DNA of 64,000 nt from Chryseobacterium oranimense (GCF_900129755.1 NZ_FQWT01000003.1:186001-250000); one strand, 5' to 3'. Counted from the stretch's first letter, positions 26,746 through 35,408 are shown. Made by a program: numbers and translations. The notes: generated by a model not told the origin, from the sequence alone.

Positions 26746-27924
26746 TTAAAGCATCTTAAGATTATTAACTTCCAGTTCTGTAAGGATTCTCCAGTGTCCA
26801 CGTTTGATATTCTTCTTGGTAAGACCGGCAAACATCACCCTGTCCAGAGCTTCCACTTCATATCCAAGTCTTTGGAAAATTCTTCTGATCACACGGTTCC
26901 ATCCGATATGAATTTCAATCCCGACTTCATTTTTCGGCTTTCCTTCGATGAAAGAAATCTGGTCTACAACGGCTACGCCTTCATCCAGACGGATTCCCTC
27001 CACAATCAGTTTCATGTCTTCATGGGTAAGTTTTTTATCCAGTGTTACATGATAGATTTTTTTGGCATCAAAAGAAGGATGGGTAAGTTTTTTCGTCATA
27101 TGTCCGTCGTTCGTTAAAAGAATAACCCCTGTGGTGGAACGGTCCAGCCTTCCTACAGGAAACAGACGGTATGGCGATGCATTGGCCACCAGATCCATTA
27201 CGGTTTTTCTGGCTTTATCATCCTTGGTTGTAGAGATATATCCTTTTGGCTTATTCAAAAGTACATATACCGGCTTTTCAGGAGTAATCCCCTGCCCGTC
27301 GAATACAACTTTATCTGTCTTCTGAACCTGGTACCCCATTTCAGTTACAACCTGTCCGTTTACTTCTACCAGCCCTTGTGTAATCAGTTCGTCAGCTTCT
27401 CTTCTGCTGCATATTCCTGAGTTGGCAATATACTTGTTAAGACGGATGGTATCTTTATGAACATCCTTGTCAATCTTGTTTAATCTTCTTTTCTGTACAA
27501 AAGATCTTGCCTTGTCATCATTTCTGTCATCCCCGGCGGATGGCCTTCTTCCATATTTCAGGCTGCCTCTTTCATACTTGTCTCTGGTATCAAAATTTTT
27601 GCCGCCTTTTTTGGGAGCCGGTTTTCCGAAGCTTTTTCTCTCACGACCTTCACTGGAATTGGTGATGTATGCTCTGCTTTCAGTTTTCGCAGCATCTTCA
27701 TCTCTGCCGGCAGCATCTGCGCTTCTTTTGAATGGTTTAGATTCAAACCTGGAATTGCTTCCTTTATGGTCGGAATTTCTTTCACCTGCTTTTGGAAAAG
27801 GTTTCTTAAAAGGTTTTGATCCTGAAGAATTTCCAGATCTGGAAGCACGAGAATCATCAGAATTGTTTCTTGTTGAAGTTCTTGGTCTTTTCGGTCTTTC
27901 TGAATTATTTTTATCTCTGCTCAT
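26746..27924 (-). CDS. rluB: Ribosomal large-subunit pseudouridine synthase (RluB type)
   Basis: A 392-residue protein. Residues 1-155 are a low-complexity basic extension rich in Arg, Lys, Ser, Asn and Gly (DKNNSERPKRPRTS). The S4 RNA-binding domain follows at about 160-205 (LNKYIANSGICSRREADELI). The catalytic domain has PVGRLDRSTTGVILLTNDG, whose Asp is catalytic, and RRIFQRLGYEV. It isomerises uridine in 23S rRNA. The long disordered N-terminus is common in Bacteroidota members. Confidence 0.9.
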   Translation of the reverse strand: MSRDKNNSERPKRPRTSTRNNSDDSRASRSGNSSGSKPFKKPFPKAGERNSDHKGSNSRFESKPFKRSADAAGRDEDAAKTESRAYITNSSEGRERKSFGKPAPKKGGKNFDTRDKYERGSLKYGRRPSAGDDRNDDKARSFVQKRRLNKIDKDVHKDTIRLNKYIANSGICSRREADELITQGLVEVNGQVVTEMGYQVQKTDKVVFDGQGITPEKPVYVLLNKPKGYISTTKDDKARKTVMDLVANASPYRLFPVGRLDRSTTGVILLTNDGHMTKKLTHPSFDAKKIYHVTLDKKLTHEDMKLIVEGIRLDEGVAVVDQISFIEGKPKNEVGIEIHIGWNRVIRRIFQRLGYEVEALDRVMFAGLTKKNIKRGHWRILTELEVNNLKML

Positions 27925-27979
27925 TCTAAAAATTTCTGCAAAGATAGTAATTTAGTTACGAGTTAAAAATTAAGAATCA

Positions 27980-27987
27980 TAACTTTG
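27980..27987 (+). promoter_or_regulatory. -7 box of aroB
   Basis: TAACTTTG matches TAnnTTTG and lies 38 bases before the aroB start. Confidence 0.45.
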
Positions 27988-28025
27988 CAGAATAGTTCTA
28001 TTTTAAATTTAAAGAAATTCCAATA

Positions 28026-29072
28026 ATGATAACAATATTAAACGATGAATTTTCTCAATTAAATAACTTCCTTCACGAAAAATCTTTCAGCAAGATCTTT
28101 ATTTTGGTTGATGAAAACACCCATGAATATTGTCTTCCGGTTCTTTTAGGAAACATGGAAACAGACTTAGGGTTTGAAATTCTGGAAATTGAAGCCGGTG
28201 AAGAAATGAAAAATATCAAGACCGCCAACCAGCTTTGGGAGATTCTTACCGAGATGCAGGCGGACAGAAAAGCGCTTGTTATCAATCTTGGTGGTGGTGT
28301 TATTACAGATATGGGAGGATTTGTGGCTTCTACCTATAAAAGAGGAATTCAGTTTATTAATATTCCTACTACCCTTTTATCCATGTGTGATGCCTCTATC
28401 GGAGGGAAAACAGGGATAGACCTTATGCACTACAAAAATATGGTAGGAACATTTGCCTTCCCTGAACAGATCTTTATTTACCCGAAATTCCTGGAAACTC
28501 TTCCGTTTAAAGAATTGCGAAGCGGTTTTGCCGAAATGCTTAAACATGGTCTTATTGCTGACAAAGCCCACTGGGAAAGCCTTATTCAGATTCATAAGCT
28601 GGATGTGGATGCAGTAGTTCCTCATATCCAAACTTCAATGGACATCAAACAGGATGTGGTGGAAAAAGATTTCCATGAAAAAAATATAAGAAAAACTTTA
28701 AATTTCGGACATACGATCGGACATTCTATCGAAAGCTTGTGCCTTAGCCAGGGAAATCCTATTCTTCATGGTGAAGCCGTCGCAATGGGAATGATCTGTG
28801 AAGCACATCTGGCCTATCTTGAAGGTCTTATCCGGAAAGAAGATGCAACAGGCATTATTGAAAACATCCAGAGATACTACCCTTATCTTGATATCAGCGA
28901 CTTTACAGATGAAAACATCACTGCCCTTCTGCTGAACGATAAAAAAAATACAGACAGTAAAATTAATTTCTCTCTTCTTACCGGAATAGGCTCATGCAAC
29001 TATGATCACCAATGCAGTCAGGAAAACATTTTGAAATCTCTGGATTTTTACAGGAATATCAATAATGTGTAA
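28026..29072 (+). CDS. aroB: 3-Dehydroquinate synthase AroB
   Basis: A 348-residue protein. The NAD-binding segment is NLGGGVITDMGGFVASTYKRG. IPTTLLSMCDASIGGKTGID is the family signature. The zinc ligands include HGEAVAMGM and LNFGHTIGHSIE. It makes 3-dehydroquinate from DAHP in the shikimate pathway. It is monocistronic, with its own -7 box. Confidence 0.95.
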   Translation: MITILNDEFSQLNNFLHEKSFSKIFILVDENTHEYCLPVLLGNMETDLGFEILEIEAGEEMKNIKTANQLWEILTEMQADRKALVINLGGGVITDMGGFVASTYKRGIQFINIPTTLLSMCDASIGGKTGIDLMHYKNMVGTFAFPEQIFIYPKFLETLPFKELRSGFAEMLKHGLIADKAHWESLIQIHKLDVDAVVPHIQTSMDIKQDVVEKDFHEKNIRKTLNFGHTIGHSIESLCLSQGNPILHGEAVAMGMICEAHLAYLEGLIRKEDATGIIENIQRYYPYLDISDFTDENITALLLNDKKNTDSKINFSLLTGIGSCNYDHQCSQENILKSLDFYRNINNV

Positions 29073-29136
29073 ATTGTTATTCAAAATCAACACCTTTTCT
29101 GTATAATTTTAACGAAGAAGATAATTTAGACTTTTT

Positions 29137-29152
29137 CTAAACAAACGTTTAG
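29137..29152. promoter_or_regulatory. Inverted repeat, possible enhancer-binding-protein site
   Basis: CTAAAC (29137-29142) and GTTTAG (29147-29152) form a 6-4-6 inverted repeat about 100 bases upstream of the sigma-54-like motif of the 29352 gene. That is the usual range for an activator site. Confidence 0.3.
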
Positions 29153-29247
29153 TTAAATTTGTAATTTACTGAATTACAAATATTTAAAATCTTGTTAATT
29201 TAAAAATTAAATCGAATTATTACTGACATTTGTCATGTTTTATGTTT

Positions 29248-29263
29248 TTGGCAAGCAATTTGA
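29248..29263 (+). promoter_or_regulatory. Sigma-54-like -24/-12 promoter of the first barrel gene
   Basis: TTGGCAAGCAATTTGA has GG at 29250-29251 and GA at 29262-29263, with 10 bases between. The consensus -12 is GC, so this is one mismatch. It lies about 90 bases before the start codon. Confidence 0.5.
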
Positions 29264-29351
29264 AAGATACTCTCCGTCAAACTCAATAGTAAGGTTTGAC
29301 AGTAGTAAAATTTAAAATTAGAAAATAGTAAAATATTAAAAAATTAAAGTT

Positions 29352-29981
29352 ATGAAAAAGTTAATTTTTGGATTAGCAGTAACTGCAAGTTCACTAGCTT
29401 TCGCTCAACAGACGCCATCATCTTCTTCTAACCCGGTAACATTTGGTGTTAAAGGTGGAATGAACGTATCTTCTCTTTCTAAAGACGAAGGTTTAGATGA
29501 TCAGAAATCTAAGATCGGTTTCAACGCAGGTGTATTTGCGAATATTCCAATCGCTGAATCTTTCAGTGTTCAGCCGGAGGTATTATATTCTCAGTATGGA
29601 TCAAAAGCAGATCAGACTATTTTTGGAACTAAATATTCTACATCTACTAAGTTAGATTACATTGCTGTACCAGTAATGTTCCAGTATAACTTAATTCCAA
29701 ATCTTTATGTAGAAGCAGGTCCTGAATTCGGATTTTTGGTAAGTGCTAAAAACAAACTGAAAAACGAAAATAACGGAAACTCTACCACTTCTGACAATTA
29801 CAAAGATCAATTACAAACATTCAACTTTGGTATCGGTCTTGGTGCAGGATATTACTTCACTCCTAACTTAGGAATTACAGCAAGATATGTAGCTGGGGTA
29901 ACTGATATTTTCAAAGACAATTCTGGTGATGCTATTAGAAATAATACATTCCAGGTAGGATTAGCTTATAAATTCAAATAA
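29352..29981 (+). CDS. Outer-membrane beta-barrel (PorT-like) protein 1
   Basis: A 209-residue protein with a signal peptide (MKKLIFGLAVTASSLAFAQQ). The mature part matches the outer-membrane beta-barrel family: VTFGVKGGMNVSSL, IGFNAGVFANIPIAESFSVQPEVLYSQ and NLYVEAGPEFGFLVSAK. It ends QVGLAYKFK, with a terminal aromatic as in outer-membrane proteins. It is an eight-stranded barrel by inference. Two paralogues lie at 30299 and 34587. Function unknown. Confidence 0.88.
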   Translation: MKKLIFGLAVTASSLAFAQQTPSSSSNPVTFGVKGGMNVSSLSKDEGLDDQKSKIGFNAGVFANIPIAESFSVQPEVLYSQYGSKADQTIFGTKYSTSTKLDYIAVPVMFQYNLIPNLYVEAGPEFGFLVSAKNKLKNENNGNSTTSDNYKDQLQTFNFGIGLGAGYYFTPNLGITARYVAGVTDIFKDNSGDAIRNNTFQVGLAYKFK

Positions 29982-30022
29982 TAAGCTTTTAAATTCAGAA
30001 AACAAATTTTATATTCAATAAG

Positions 30023-30054
30023 AAAACCGGATTATTTATTAATCCGGTTTTTTT
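30023..30054 (+). terminator. Terminator of barrel gene 1
   Basis: AAAACCGGATTA (30023-30034) pairs with TAATCCGGTTTT (30040-30051), followed by T. A strong Rho-independent terminator. Confidence 0.85.
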
Positions 30055-30082
30055 GTGATTTTTATTTTCAATTTGATGTTTT

Positions 30083-30098
30083 TTGGCAAGGAGTTTGC
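30083..30098 (+). promoter_or_regulatory. Sigma-54 -24/-12 motif between barrel genes
   Basis: TTGGCAAGGAGTTTGC has GG (30085-30086), ten bases, then GC (30097-30098), the consensus spacing. It is 200 bases before the next start and may drive a short transcript. Confidence 0.5.
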
Positions 30099-30109
30099 CT
30101 ATAATGTGG

Positions 30110-30214
30110 TAGCTGAAAAACCTGATTTTATATGGTTCTACAGCAAAAAGTTTCTTCATATATAAATTGATTTCAATAGAAAAGGTCAGGTTTATTCATT
30201 TAAGCCTGACTTTT
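30110..30214 (+). ncRNA. Candidate small RNA between barrel genes 1 and 2
   Basis: A transcript from the sigma-54-like motif would start near 30110. It would end at a hairpin at 30181-30214: GTCAGGTTT (30184-30192) pairs with AAGCCTGAC (30201-30209), followed by five T. There is no plausible ORF between them. This is inferred only from promoter and terminator motifs. The interval could instead be an untranslated leader of the 30299 gene. Confidence 0.3.
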
Positions 30215-30248
30215 TCGCCTTTAATATGATTTTTGTCACTTTTATCCC

Positions 30249-30266
30249 TTTGGCGGGAATTTTGAT
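30249..30266 (+). promoter_or_regulatory. Sigma-54-like -24/-12 promoter of barrel gene 2
   Basis: TTTGGCGGGAATTTTGAT has GG (30252-30253), ten bases, then GA (30264-30265). The predicted start of transcription is about 22 bases before the ATG at 30299. Confidence 0.45.
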
Positions 30267-30298
30267 AGAATGAGTGATCGTTTAAAAATTTAATAATC

Positions 30299-30985
30299 AT
30301 GAAAAAACTAATTTTAGGTGTAGCATTTGCAGGAAGCCTGTTGGTGAATGCCCAGGAAAAAATGAAATCTTCTTCACCTGTTACTTTTGGGGTTAAAGCA
30401 GGTTTTAATGGCTCTACCCTTACAAAATCGTCCGGCGAATATGATAATAACACAAAATTAAAAGCAGGTTTTAATGCGGGCGTATTTGTAAATATTCCAA
30501 TTGCAGAAAAATTCAGCATACAGCCTGAACTTCTTTTTAACCAGATAGGTTCAAAAGCAGAAGACAAATATGTTTTTCATTCAAACTACCAGACATTTAC
30601 TCAGGAAAACAATTACAAATTAACTTTGAATTACATTGCTCTTCCTATAATGGTACAGTATAATATTCTTCCTCAGCTTTATGTAGAAGCAGGACCGGAA
30701 TTCGGGCTTTTATTGGGCGGAAAATCCAAAGGAGAGTACAACTACTCAAATACTTACGAAAATATTACTACAACGGGTGGTGAGACCTATTCCAATAAGA
30801 TCCCAATGGGGTTGTATAACAAGTTTAATTTCGGAATTGGTATTGGAGCAGGATATTATTTCACTCAGAATTTGGCTGCAACAGCTAGATTTACAGCGGG
30901 TATTACGGACATCATCAAGGACAATTCGGGAGATGCTATCAGAAACAATGTATTCCAGGTTGGCTTCGCTTACAAATTCAAATAA
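30299..30985 (+). CDS. Outer-membrane beta-barrel (PorT-like) protein 2
   Basis: A 228-residue paralogue of the 29352 protein. Signal peptide (MKKLILGVAFAGSLLVNAQE), then VTFGVKAGFNGSTL, LKAGFNAGVFVNIPIAEKFS and QLYVEAGPEFGLLLGGK. The last strand, NVFQVGFAYKFK, is nearly identical to copy 1. It lies tandem to copy 1, has its own sigma-54-like motif, and is followed by a terminator. Confidence 0.88.
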   Translation: MKKLILGVAFAGSLLVNAQEKMKSSSPVTFGVKAGFNGSTLTKSSGEYDNNTKLKAGFNAGVFVNIPIAEKFSIQPELLFNQIGSKAEDKYVFHSNYQTFTQENNYKLTLNYIALPIMVQYNILPQLYVEAGPEFGLLLGGKSKGEYNYSNTYENITTTGGETYSNKIPMGLYNKFNFGIGIGAGYYFTQNLAATARFTAGITDIIKDNSGDAIRNNVFQVGFAYKFK

Positions 30986-31006
30986 TAATATATATATTTT
31001 CAACAG

Positions 31007-31037
31007 ATGCCGGGCTCTCAGGAGTCTGGCATTTTTA
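31007..31037 (+). terminator. Terminator of barrel gene 2
   Basis: ATGCCGGGCTC (31007-31017) pairs with GAGTCTGGCAT (31022-31032) with one mismatch, followed by TTTTT. Confidence 0.8.
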
Positions 31038-31142
31038 TTTTATCATGTTTGTAATCCTGAACTTTACAGCAAACAAAAATGGACTTTTTAACAAACTAAC
31101 TCCTTTTTTCATTACAGAAATTTGTACCATAAAATTTTAATA

Positions 31143-32171
31143 ATGGAAAATAAAGAAACAGTTTTGGTAACAGGCGGCTCCGGTTTTATAGCCTCCTATT
31201 GTATAATTACCCTGCTTAATAACGGGTACAAAGTAAAAGCAACACTCCGCTCACTGAAAAAAGCAGACCTTGTAAAACAAATGCTTAAAGAAGGTGGTAT
31301 CACTTCCTTTGATGATTTATCATTCGCGGAAGCTGATCTTCAGAACGAATCAAGCTGGGAAAAAGCCGTTGAAGGTTGTCAGTATGTCATCCATGTAGCC
31401 TCCCCGACTCCCCATACCGATGCCAGAAAAGAAGATGATTTTGTAATTCCTGCAAAAAACGGGGTACTTTTTGTTTTAAAAGCTGCAAAACAGGCAGGTG
31501 TAAAAAGAGTTGTTCTTACATCAGCTTTCGGAGCGGTAGGATTTGGAACGTCAAAAGCAACTCCTTATACGGAAGAAGACTGGACGGTGCTTAATGACAG
31601 TGTATTTCCTTATCAAAAATCAAAGACAATTTCTGAAAAAGCAGCCTGGGATTTTATAAAAAATGAAGGAGCGGGAATGGAACTAGCTGTGGTAAACCCT
31701 ACCGGAGTGCTGGGGCCTGTTCTGGCAGATGATTTTTCACATTCAATCCAAAATATCAAGCAAATGCTGAACGGCAATATGAAGGCCTGTCCTAAAATTG
31801 TTTCAGGATATGTTGATGTACGTGATGTTGCCGATCTTCATTATAAAGCTATGACACTGCCACAGGCAAACGGCCAGCGATTTATTGCCGTTGCCGGAGG
31901 AGGCTACTCATTATTGGATATTGCCGATATTCTGAGAAAAAATCTGGATGGCAAAGCGGCCAGAGTACCTTCTAAAGAATTACCCAATTGGTTTATCAAA
32001 TTATTAGCTATATTTAATCCTAAACTGAAAGCCGTTGAACCTTATTTGGGTATGGTGAAAAAAGCAAGCAGTGAAAAAGCGATCATCATGCTGGGATGGA
32101 AGCCCCGTCCCGTTGAAGAAGCTGTATTAGCCACGGCAAACAGCCTGATCAAGATGGATTTAATAAAATAA
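31143..32171 (+). CDS. Extended SDR / NAD-dependent epimerase-type aldehyde reductase
   Basis: The start at ATG 31143 (MENKETVLVTGGSGFIASYC) places the Rossmann GxxGxxA-type motif near the N-terminus; an in-frame ATG seven codons upstream is less likely. 342 residues. VIHVASPTPH, LTSAFGAVGFG and YQKSKTISEKAAW carry the YxxxK catalytic pair. It is close to dihydroflavonol-reductase-like aldehyde reductases. It is the first gene of a four-ORF operon with an MBL hydrolase and an AraC regulator. Confidence 0.87.
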   Translation: MENKETVLVTGGSGFIASYCIITLLNNGYKVKATLRSLKKADLVKQMLKEGGITSFDDLSFAEADLQNESSWEKAVEGCQYVIHVASPTPHTDARKEDDFVIPAKNGVLFVLKAAKQAGVKRVVLTSAFGAVGFGTSKATPYTEEDWTVLNDSVFPYQKSKTISEKAAWDFIKNEGAGMELAVVNPTGVLGPVLADDFSHSIQNIKQMLNGNMKACPKIVSGYVDVRDVADLHYKAMTLPQANGQRFIAVAGGGYSLLDIADILRKNLDGKAARVPSKELPNWFIKLLAIFNPKLKAVEPYLGMVKKASSEKAIIMLGWKPRPVEEAVLATANSLIKMDLIK

Positions 32172-32176
32172 ACACA

Positions 32177-32377
32177 ATGAAAACAGCAATTACCGGCACG
32201 ACAGAATTGACCGGACAAGAAGTAATTTTGATAAGCCTGGAAAATCCGGCTAAATTATCTGCCAGAAAAAAAACATTAGCCTTTCGCAAAATGGGTCCGG
32301 GCATGGTCAATTGGATATCAAAGGGATGTAGCCGGTCAATTCCGGAAGTAAAAGATATTAAATTACAGGTACAATAA
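32177..32377 (+). pseudogene. Short Rossmann-like ORF, possible gene remnant
   Basis: 66 codons between the SDR stop (5 bases before) and the MBL hydrolase start (overlapping at 32377). The start MKTAITGTTELTGQEVI resembles the beta-alpha-beta dinucleotide-binding start of NmrA/QorB-like reductases, but the glycine pattern is spoiled and the rest has no family match that I can see. It is likely a deletion remnant, or a real small protein of unknown role. Low confidence either way. Confidence 0.35.
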
Positions 32378-33507
32378 TGAAACGGTCTCTGAAAATATTC
32401 AAAATAACAATGGTTGCTTTGCTGTGCATCATTGCTGTCTTAACTATTGCCACTTATTTTTATCTGAAACAACCTCAGTTCGGGGCATTGCCTGAAGGTA
32501 AAAGGATGGAAATGATAAAAAAATCGCCTCATTATAAAGACGGAAAATTTAGAAATTTCGTAGAGAAACCTATTATTTCTGAAGGTTACAGCTTCACCGG
32601 GGAAATATGGAAAGCCTTGACAAAAAAATATCCTCACACGGAACCCCAGGAAGCACTACCTTCAATAAAGACAAATCTGAAAGCGATTCCGGCTGACAGG
32701 AACGTTATTGTATGGTTCGGGCATTCTTCCTTCTTTTTACAGCTGGATGGTGTGAAAATCCTGGTTGATCCTGTATTTAGCGGAAATGCATCGCCATTGC
32801 CGGGAAGCGTGAAAGCCTATAAAGGGACTGACATTTATACTGCTGCCGATATGCCGGAGATCGATTATATGCTGCTTTCACATGACCATTATGATCATCT
32901 GGATTATGAAACGGCCAAAGCAATGCAGCCTAAGGTAAAACATGTGATCTGTGGTCTGGGGGCCGGTGCTCATTACGAAAAATGGGGTTATACTTCCCAA
33001 CAGATCCTGGAAAAAGACTGGGGCGATAAAACACAGGTAAAACCAGGCTTTATCATTTATGCTGAAAGTACGCATCACGACGGAGGAAGGAATTTCACAA
33101 GTTCACAGGCTTTATGGCTGTCTTTTTATATACAGTCTTCGGCTATGAATATCTATTACAGCGGTGATGGAGGCTATACCGGCCGTTTTAAGGAAATTGC
33201 AGAAAAATATCCGCCTGTCGACTGGGCTGTCATGGAGTGCGGACAATACAACAAAGCGTGGCAGTCCGTACATGAACTGCCAGAAGAAGTTGCACTGGCA
33301 ACCGTGGAATTAAAGGCTAAAAATCTATTACCTGTTCATCACTCCAAATTTACTTTAGCCAAGCATCCATGGAATGAACCTCTGAAACAGATCACTGCAC
33401 TGTCAAAATCAAAGCCTTATCACCTTGCCACACCAATGATCGGAGAATTGGTAGATTTAGATAACAATTCACAGGTATTCAAACAATGGTGGAACGATGT
33501 AAAGTAA
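32377..33507 (+). CDS. MBL-fold metallo-hydrolase (UlaG/NAPE-PLD-like), membrane-anchored
   Basis: A 376-residue protein with one N-terminal membrane helix (about 10-29). The metallo-beta-lactamase domain has WFGHSSFFLQLDGVKILVDP, the metal site LLSHDHYDHLDYET, the loop AESTHHDGG and the final LPVHHSKFTLAKH. It is similar to the family of lipoprotein-like or anchored MBL hydrolases related to N-acyl-phosphatidylethanolamine phospholipase D. Substrate unknown. It lies in an operon, 6 bases before an AraC gene. Confidence 0.85.
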   Translation: MKRSLKIFKITMVALLCIIAVLTIATYFYLKQPQFGALPEGKRMEMIKKSPHYKDGKFRNFVEKPIISEGYSFTGEIWKALTKKYPHTEPQEALPSIKTNLKAIPADRNVIVWFGHSSFFLQLDGVKILVDPVFSGNASPLPGSVKAYKGTDIYTAADMPEIDYMLLSHDHYDHLDYETAKAMQPKVKHVICGLGAGAHYEKWGYTSQQILEKDWGDKTQVKPGFIIYAESTHHDGGRNFTSSQALWLSFYIQSSAMNIYYSGDGGYTGRFKEIAEKYPPVDWAVMECGQYNKAWQSVHELPEEVALATVELKAKNLLPVHHSKFTLAKHPWNEPLKQITALSKSKPYHLATPMIGELVDLDNNSQVFKQWWNDVK

Positions 33508-33513
33508 CAGATC

Positions 33514-34308
33514 ATGAAAATAACTGAAATAAAATCCTGCTTTGTAGGCCCCTTAATTTCACCTGAACAATTTATAGCAGAGCATTTTTTCCTGTTTCTG
33601 GCAAAAGGTGAAATGAACGGGTATGACGGCAACAAACATTACAAGCTTACACCCGGGGAAAGCTGTATTATCCGTAAAAACAGGCTGGCCCGATACAACA
33701 AGGTAAAAGATAATAATGAGTTTGAGAAGGTGATTTTTATTTTTGATGAAGCTTTTCTTAAGAGTTTTCAGAAAAAACACAATATTCTTTTTCAGAATTA
33801 TGATTCAGATGACGCTTTTATAAGGCTTAAAAGAGACCAGCTTATAGAAAGTTTTCTGCTTTCTCTGGAGCCTTATTACCAAAATTCAGGAAGTATCGAT
33901 AAAACATTTTCCGATGTAAAAAGAGAAGAATTATTACTCATCCTTTTACAACTCCATCCGGCACTTTCTGATGTCCTTTTTGATTTTGGTATTCCTGGGC
34001 GTCTGGATCTGGAGAAATTTATGCAGCAAAATTACAAATTCAATGTAAGTATGGAGCGGTTTGCATTTCTTACAGGGCGCAGCCTGTCTGCTTTTAAAAG
34101 GGATTTCAAAACCATTTTTAATGAAACCCCGAACCGCTGGCTTATAAAACGCAGACTGCAGGAAGCAAGATTCCTGATTGAAGAAAAAAAGCTAAGGCCA
34201 ACGGATATCTATATGGATCTGGGGTTTGAAGATTTGTCTCATTTTTCATTTGCTTTTAAGAAAGAATTTGGCATCACAACAACTGAAATTTCAGGTAAAT
34301 ACCATTAA
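33514..34308 (+). CDS. AraC family transcriptional regulator
   Basis: A 264-residue protein. The N-terminal sensory domain has KLTPGESCIIRKNRLARY, as in ExsA-like regulators. The C-terminal HTH pair covers about 170-260: MERFAFLTGRSLSAFKRDFK, then MDLGFEDLSHFSFAFKKEFG. It is the last gene of the SDR/MBL-hydrolase operon and probably regulates it. Confidence 0.87.
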   Translation: MKITEIKSCFVGPLISPEQFIAEHFFLFLAKGEMNGYDGNKHYKLTPGESCIIRKNRLARYNKVKDNNEFEKVIFIFDEAFLKSFQKKHNILFQNYDSDDAFIRLKRDQLIESFLLSLEPYYQNSGSIDKTFSDVKREELLLILLQLHPALSDVLFDFGIPGRLDLEKFMQQNYKFNVSMERFAFLTGRSLSAFKRDFKTIFNETPNRWLIKRRLQEARFLIEEKKLRPTDIYMDLGFEDLSHFSFAFKKEFGITTTEISGKYH

Positions 34309-34474
34309 AATCTCTATTTATTTATTCATTTTTTCACAGGATTTAATTCCATATCGAATTGTCAACATAAAATCAATTTACTTCAAAATCATGATTAAAA
34401 ATCAAATTTTCATAATATAATTTTTCATAAAAAACAGTTAAAAGTACTATTAAAGCAATCCTAAAAACCATCAC

Positions 34475-34498
34475 AAAACCCCTTACAGTAAGGGTTTT
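34475..34498. terminator. Hairpin upstream of barrel gene 3
   Basis: CCCTTA (34480-34485) pairs with TAAGGG (34489-34494), flanked by AAAA and TTTT. It may end the AraC operon. It lies 7 bases before the sigma-54-like motif. Confidence 0.5.
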
Positions 34499-34504
34499 CA
34501 GAGT

Positions 34505-34520
34505 TTGGCAAGCATTTTGC
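34505..34520 (+). promoter_or_regulatory. Sigma-54 -24/-12 promoter of barrel gene 3
   Basis: TTGGCAAGCATTTTGC has GG (34507-34508), ten bases, then GC (34519-34520), followed by A. This is nearly the textbook TTGGCACG-N4-TTGCA. It is 67 bases before the start codon. Confidence 0.6.
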
Positions 34521-34586
34521 AAAATAAATCAAGTCTGATTGAAAAATCGGATGAGAAGTAAAATAGTAAAATTAAAAAATAAAATT

Positions 34587-35309
34587 ATGAAGAAGTTATT
34601 TCTAGGGTTGGCAGTTACTGCTGGCATGATGACGTTCGCTCAGGAAATACAAACACAAGAAACGAAAACAGTAAACCCGGAACCCGTTAAAAAAGAAAAA
34701 CAACCTATCAGATTTGGTATTAAAGCAGGAGGAAACTCTTCTTACTTCAGTGAGCAGAAATTAAGCCTTAATAACCAGAAAATCGGATTTCATGCAGGAG
34801 TTTTAGTTAATATTCCACTTTCTCAGAAATTCAGCTTACAGCCGGAGGTTTTGTATAACCAGTTAGGGGCAAGAAATGTAATTTCCTCTACGGATGTAAC
34901 CACTGGTGATACGAACATTAAGACTAAAAGCGATTACAAAACAACCATGAACTATATTTCTGTTCCTTTAATGGTGCAGATGAGACCTACAGAAAGATTT
35001 TATGTAGAAGCCGGACCTGAATTCAGTTATTTCATCAACGGGAAAAACTCAGGAAACAGCACTATTTCTACAACGACGGGAGGAGTTACAACTACTCAGT
35101 CTGTAACTAATTCTGAGGACATCAATAAGGACGATATTAACAAGTTTAATTTAGGTCTTGGTTTAGGTCTTGGATATGATATTACTGATAACATTGGTAT
35201 CAATGCAAGATATATCAACAGTCTTACTGATATGAGAAATCATAAGCCTGAAGGTACTGAACCTCTTAACCACAGAACGTTTCAGTTAGGCCTGAATTAT
35301 AAATTCTAA
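34587..35309 (+). CDS. Outer-membrane beta-barrel (PorT-like) protein 3
   Basis: The start at ATG 34587 gives the signal peptide MKKLFLGLAVTAGMMTFAQE; the in-frame ATG at 34539 is less likely. 240 residues. IRFGIKAGGNSSYF, IGFHAGVLVNIPLSQKFSL and RFYVEAGPEFSYFING match the other two barrels, and it ends with the aromatic QLGLNYKF. It has an extra polar N-terminal stretch (ETKTVNPEPVKKEK). A terminator follows. Confidence 0.88.
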   Translation: MKKLFLGLAVTAGMMTFAQEIQTQETKTVNPEPVKKEKQPIRFGIKAGGNSSYFSEQKLSLNNQKIGFHAGVLVNIPLSQKFSLQPEVLYNQLGARNVISSTDVTTGDTNIKTKSDYKTTMNYISVPLMVQMRPTERFYVEAGPEFSYFINGKNSGNSTISTTTGGVTTTQSVTNSEDINKDDINKFNLGLGLGLGYDITDNIGINARYINSLTDMRNHKPEGTEPLNHRTFQLGLNYKF

Positions 35310-35360
35310 CAATACCAACCAATTTTTTAACCGAAATGCAGATTTACTGCATGGTATAAA

Positions 35361-35390
35361 ATAGCCGGAAGATTTTCTTCCGGCTATTTA
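35361..35390 (+). terminator. Terminator of barrel gene 3
   Basis: ATAGCCGGAAGA (35361-35372) pairs with TCTTCCGGCTAT (35376-35387), followed by TTA. It may also serve the converging phosphodiesterase gene. Confidence 0.75.
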
Positions 35391-35408
35391 TATTGATCAG
35401 GACAGGTA

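Noticed and set aside
27467..27955. 162-residue plus-strand ORF opposite rluB
   Set aside because: It is antisense to the low-complexity N-terminus of rluB, which explains its length and composition; no family features.
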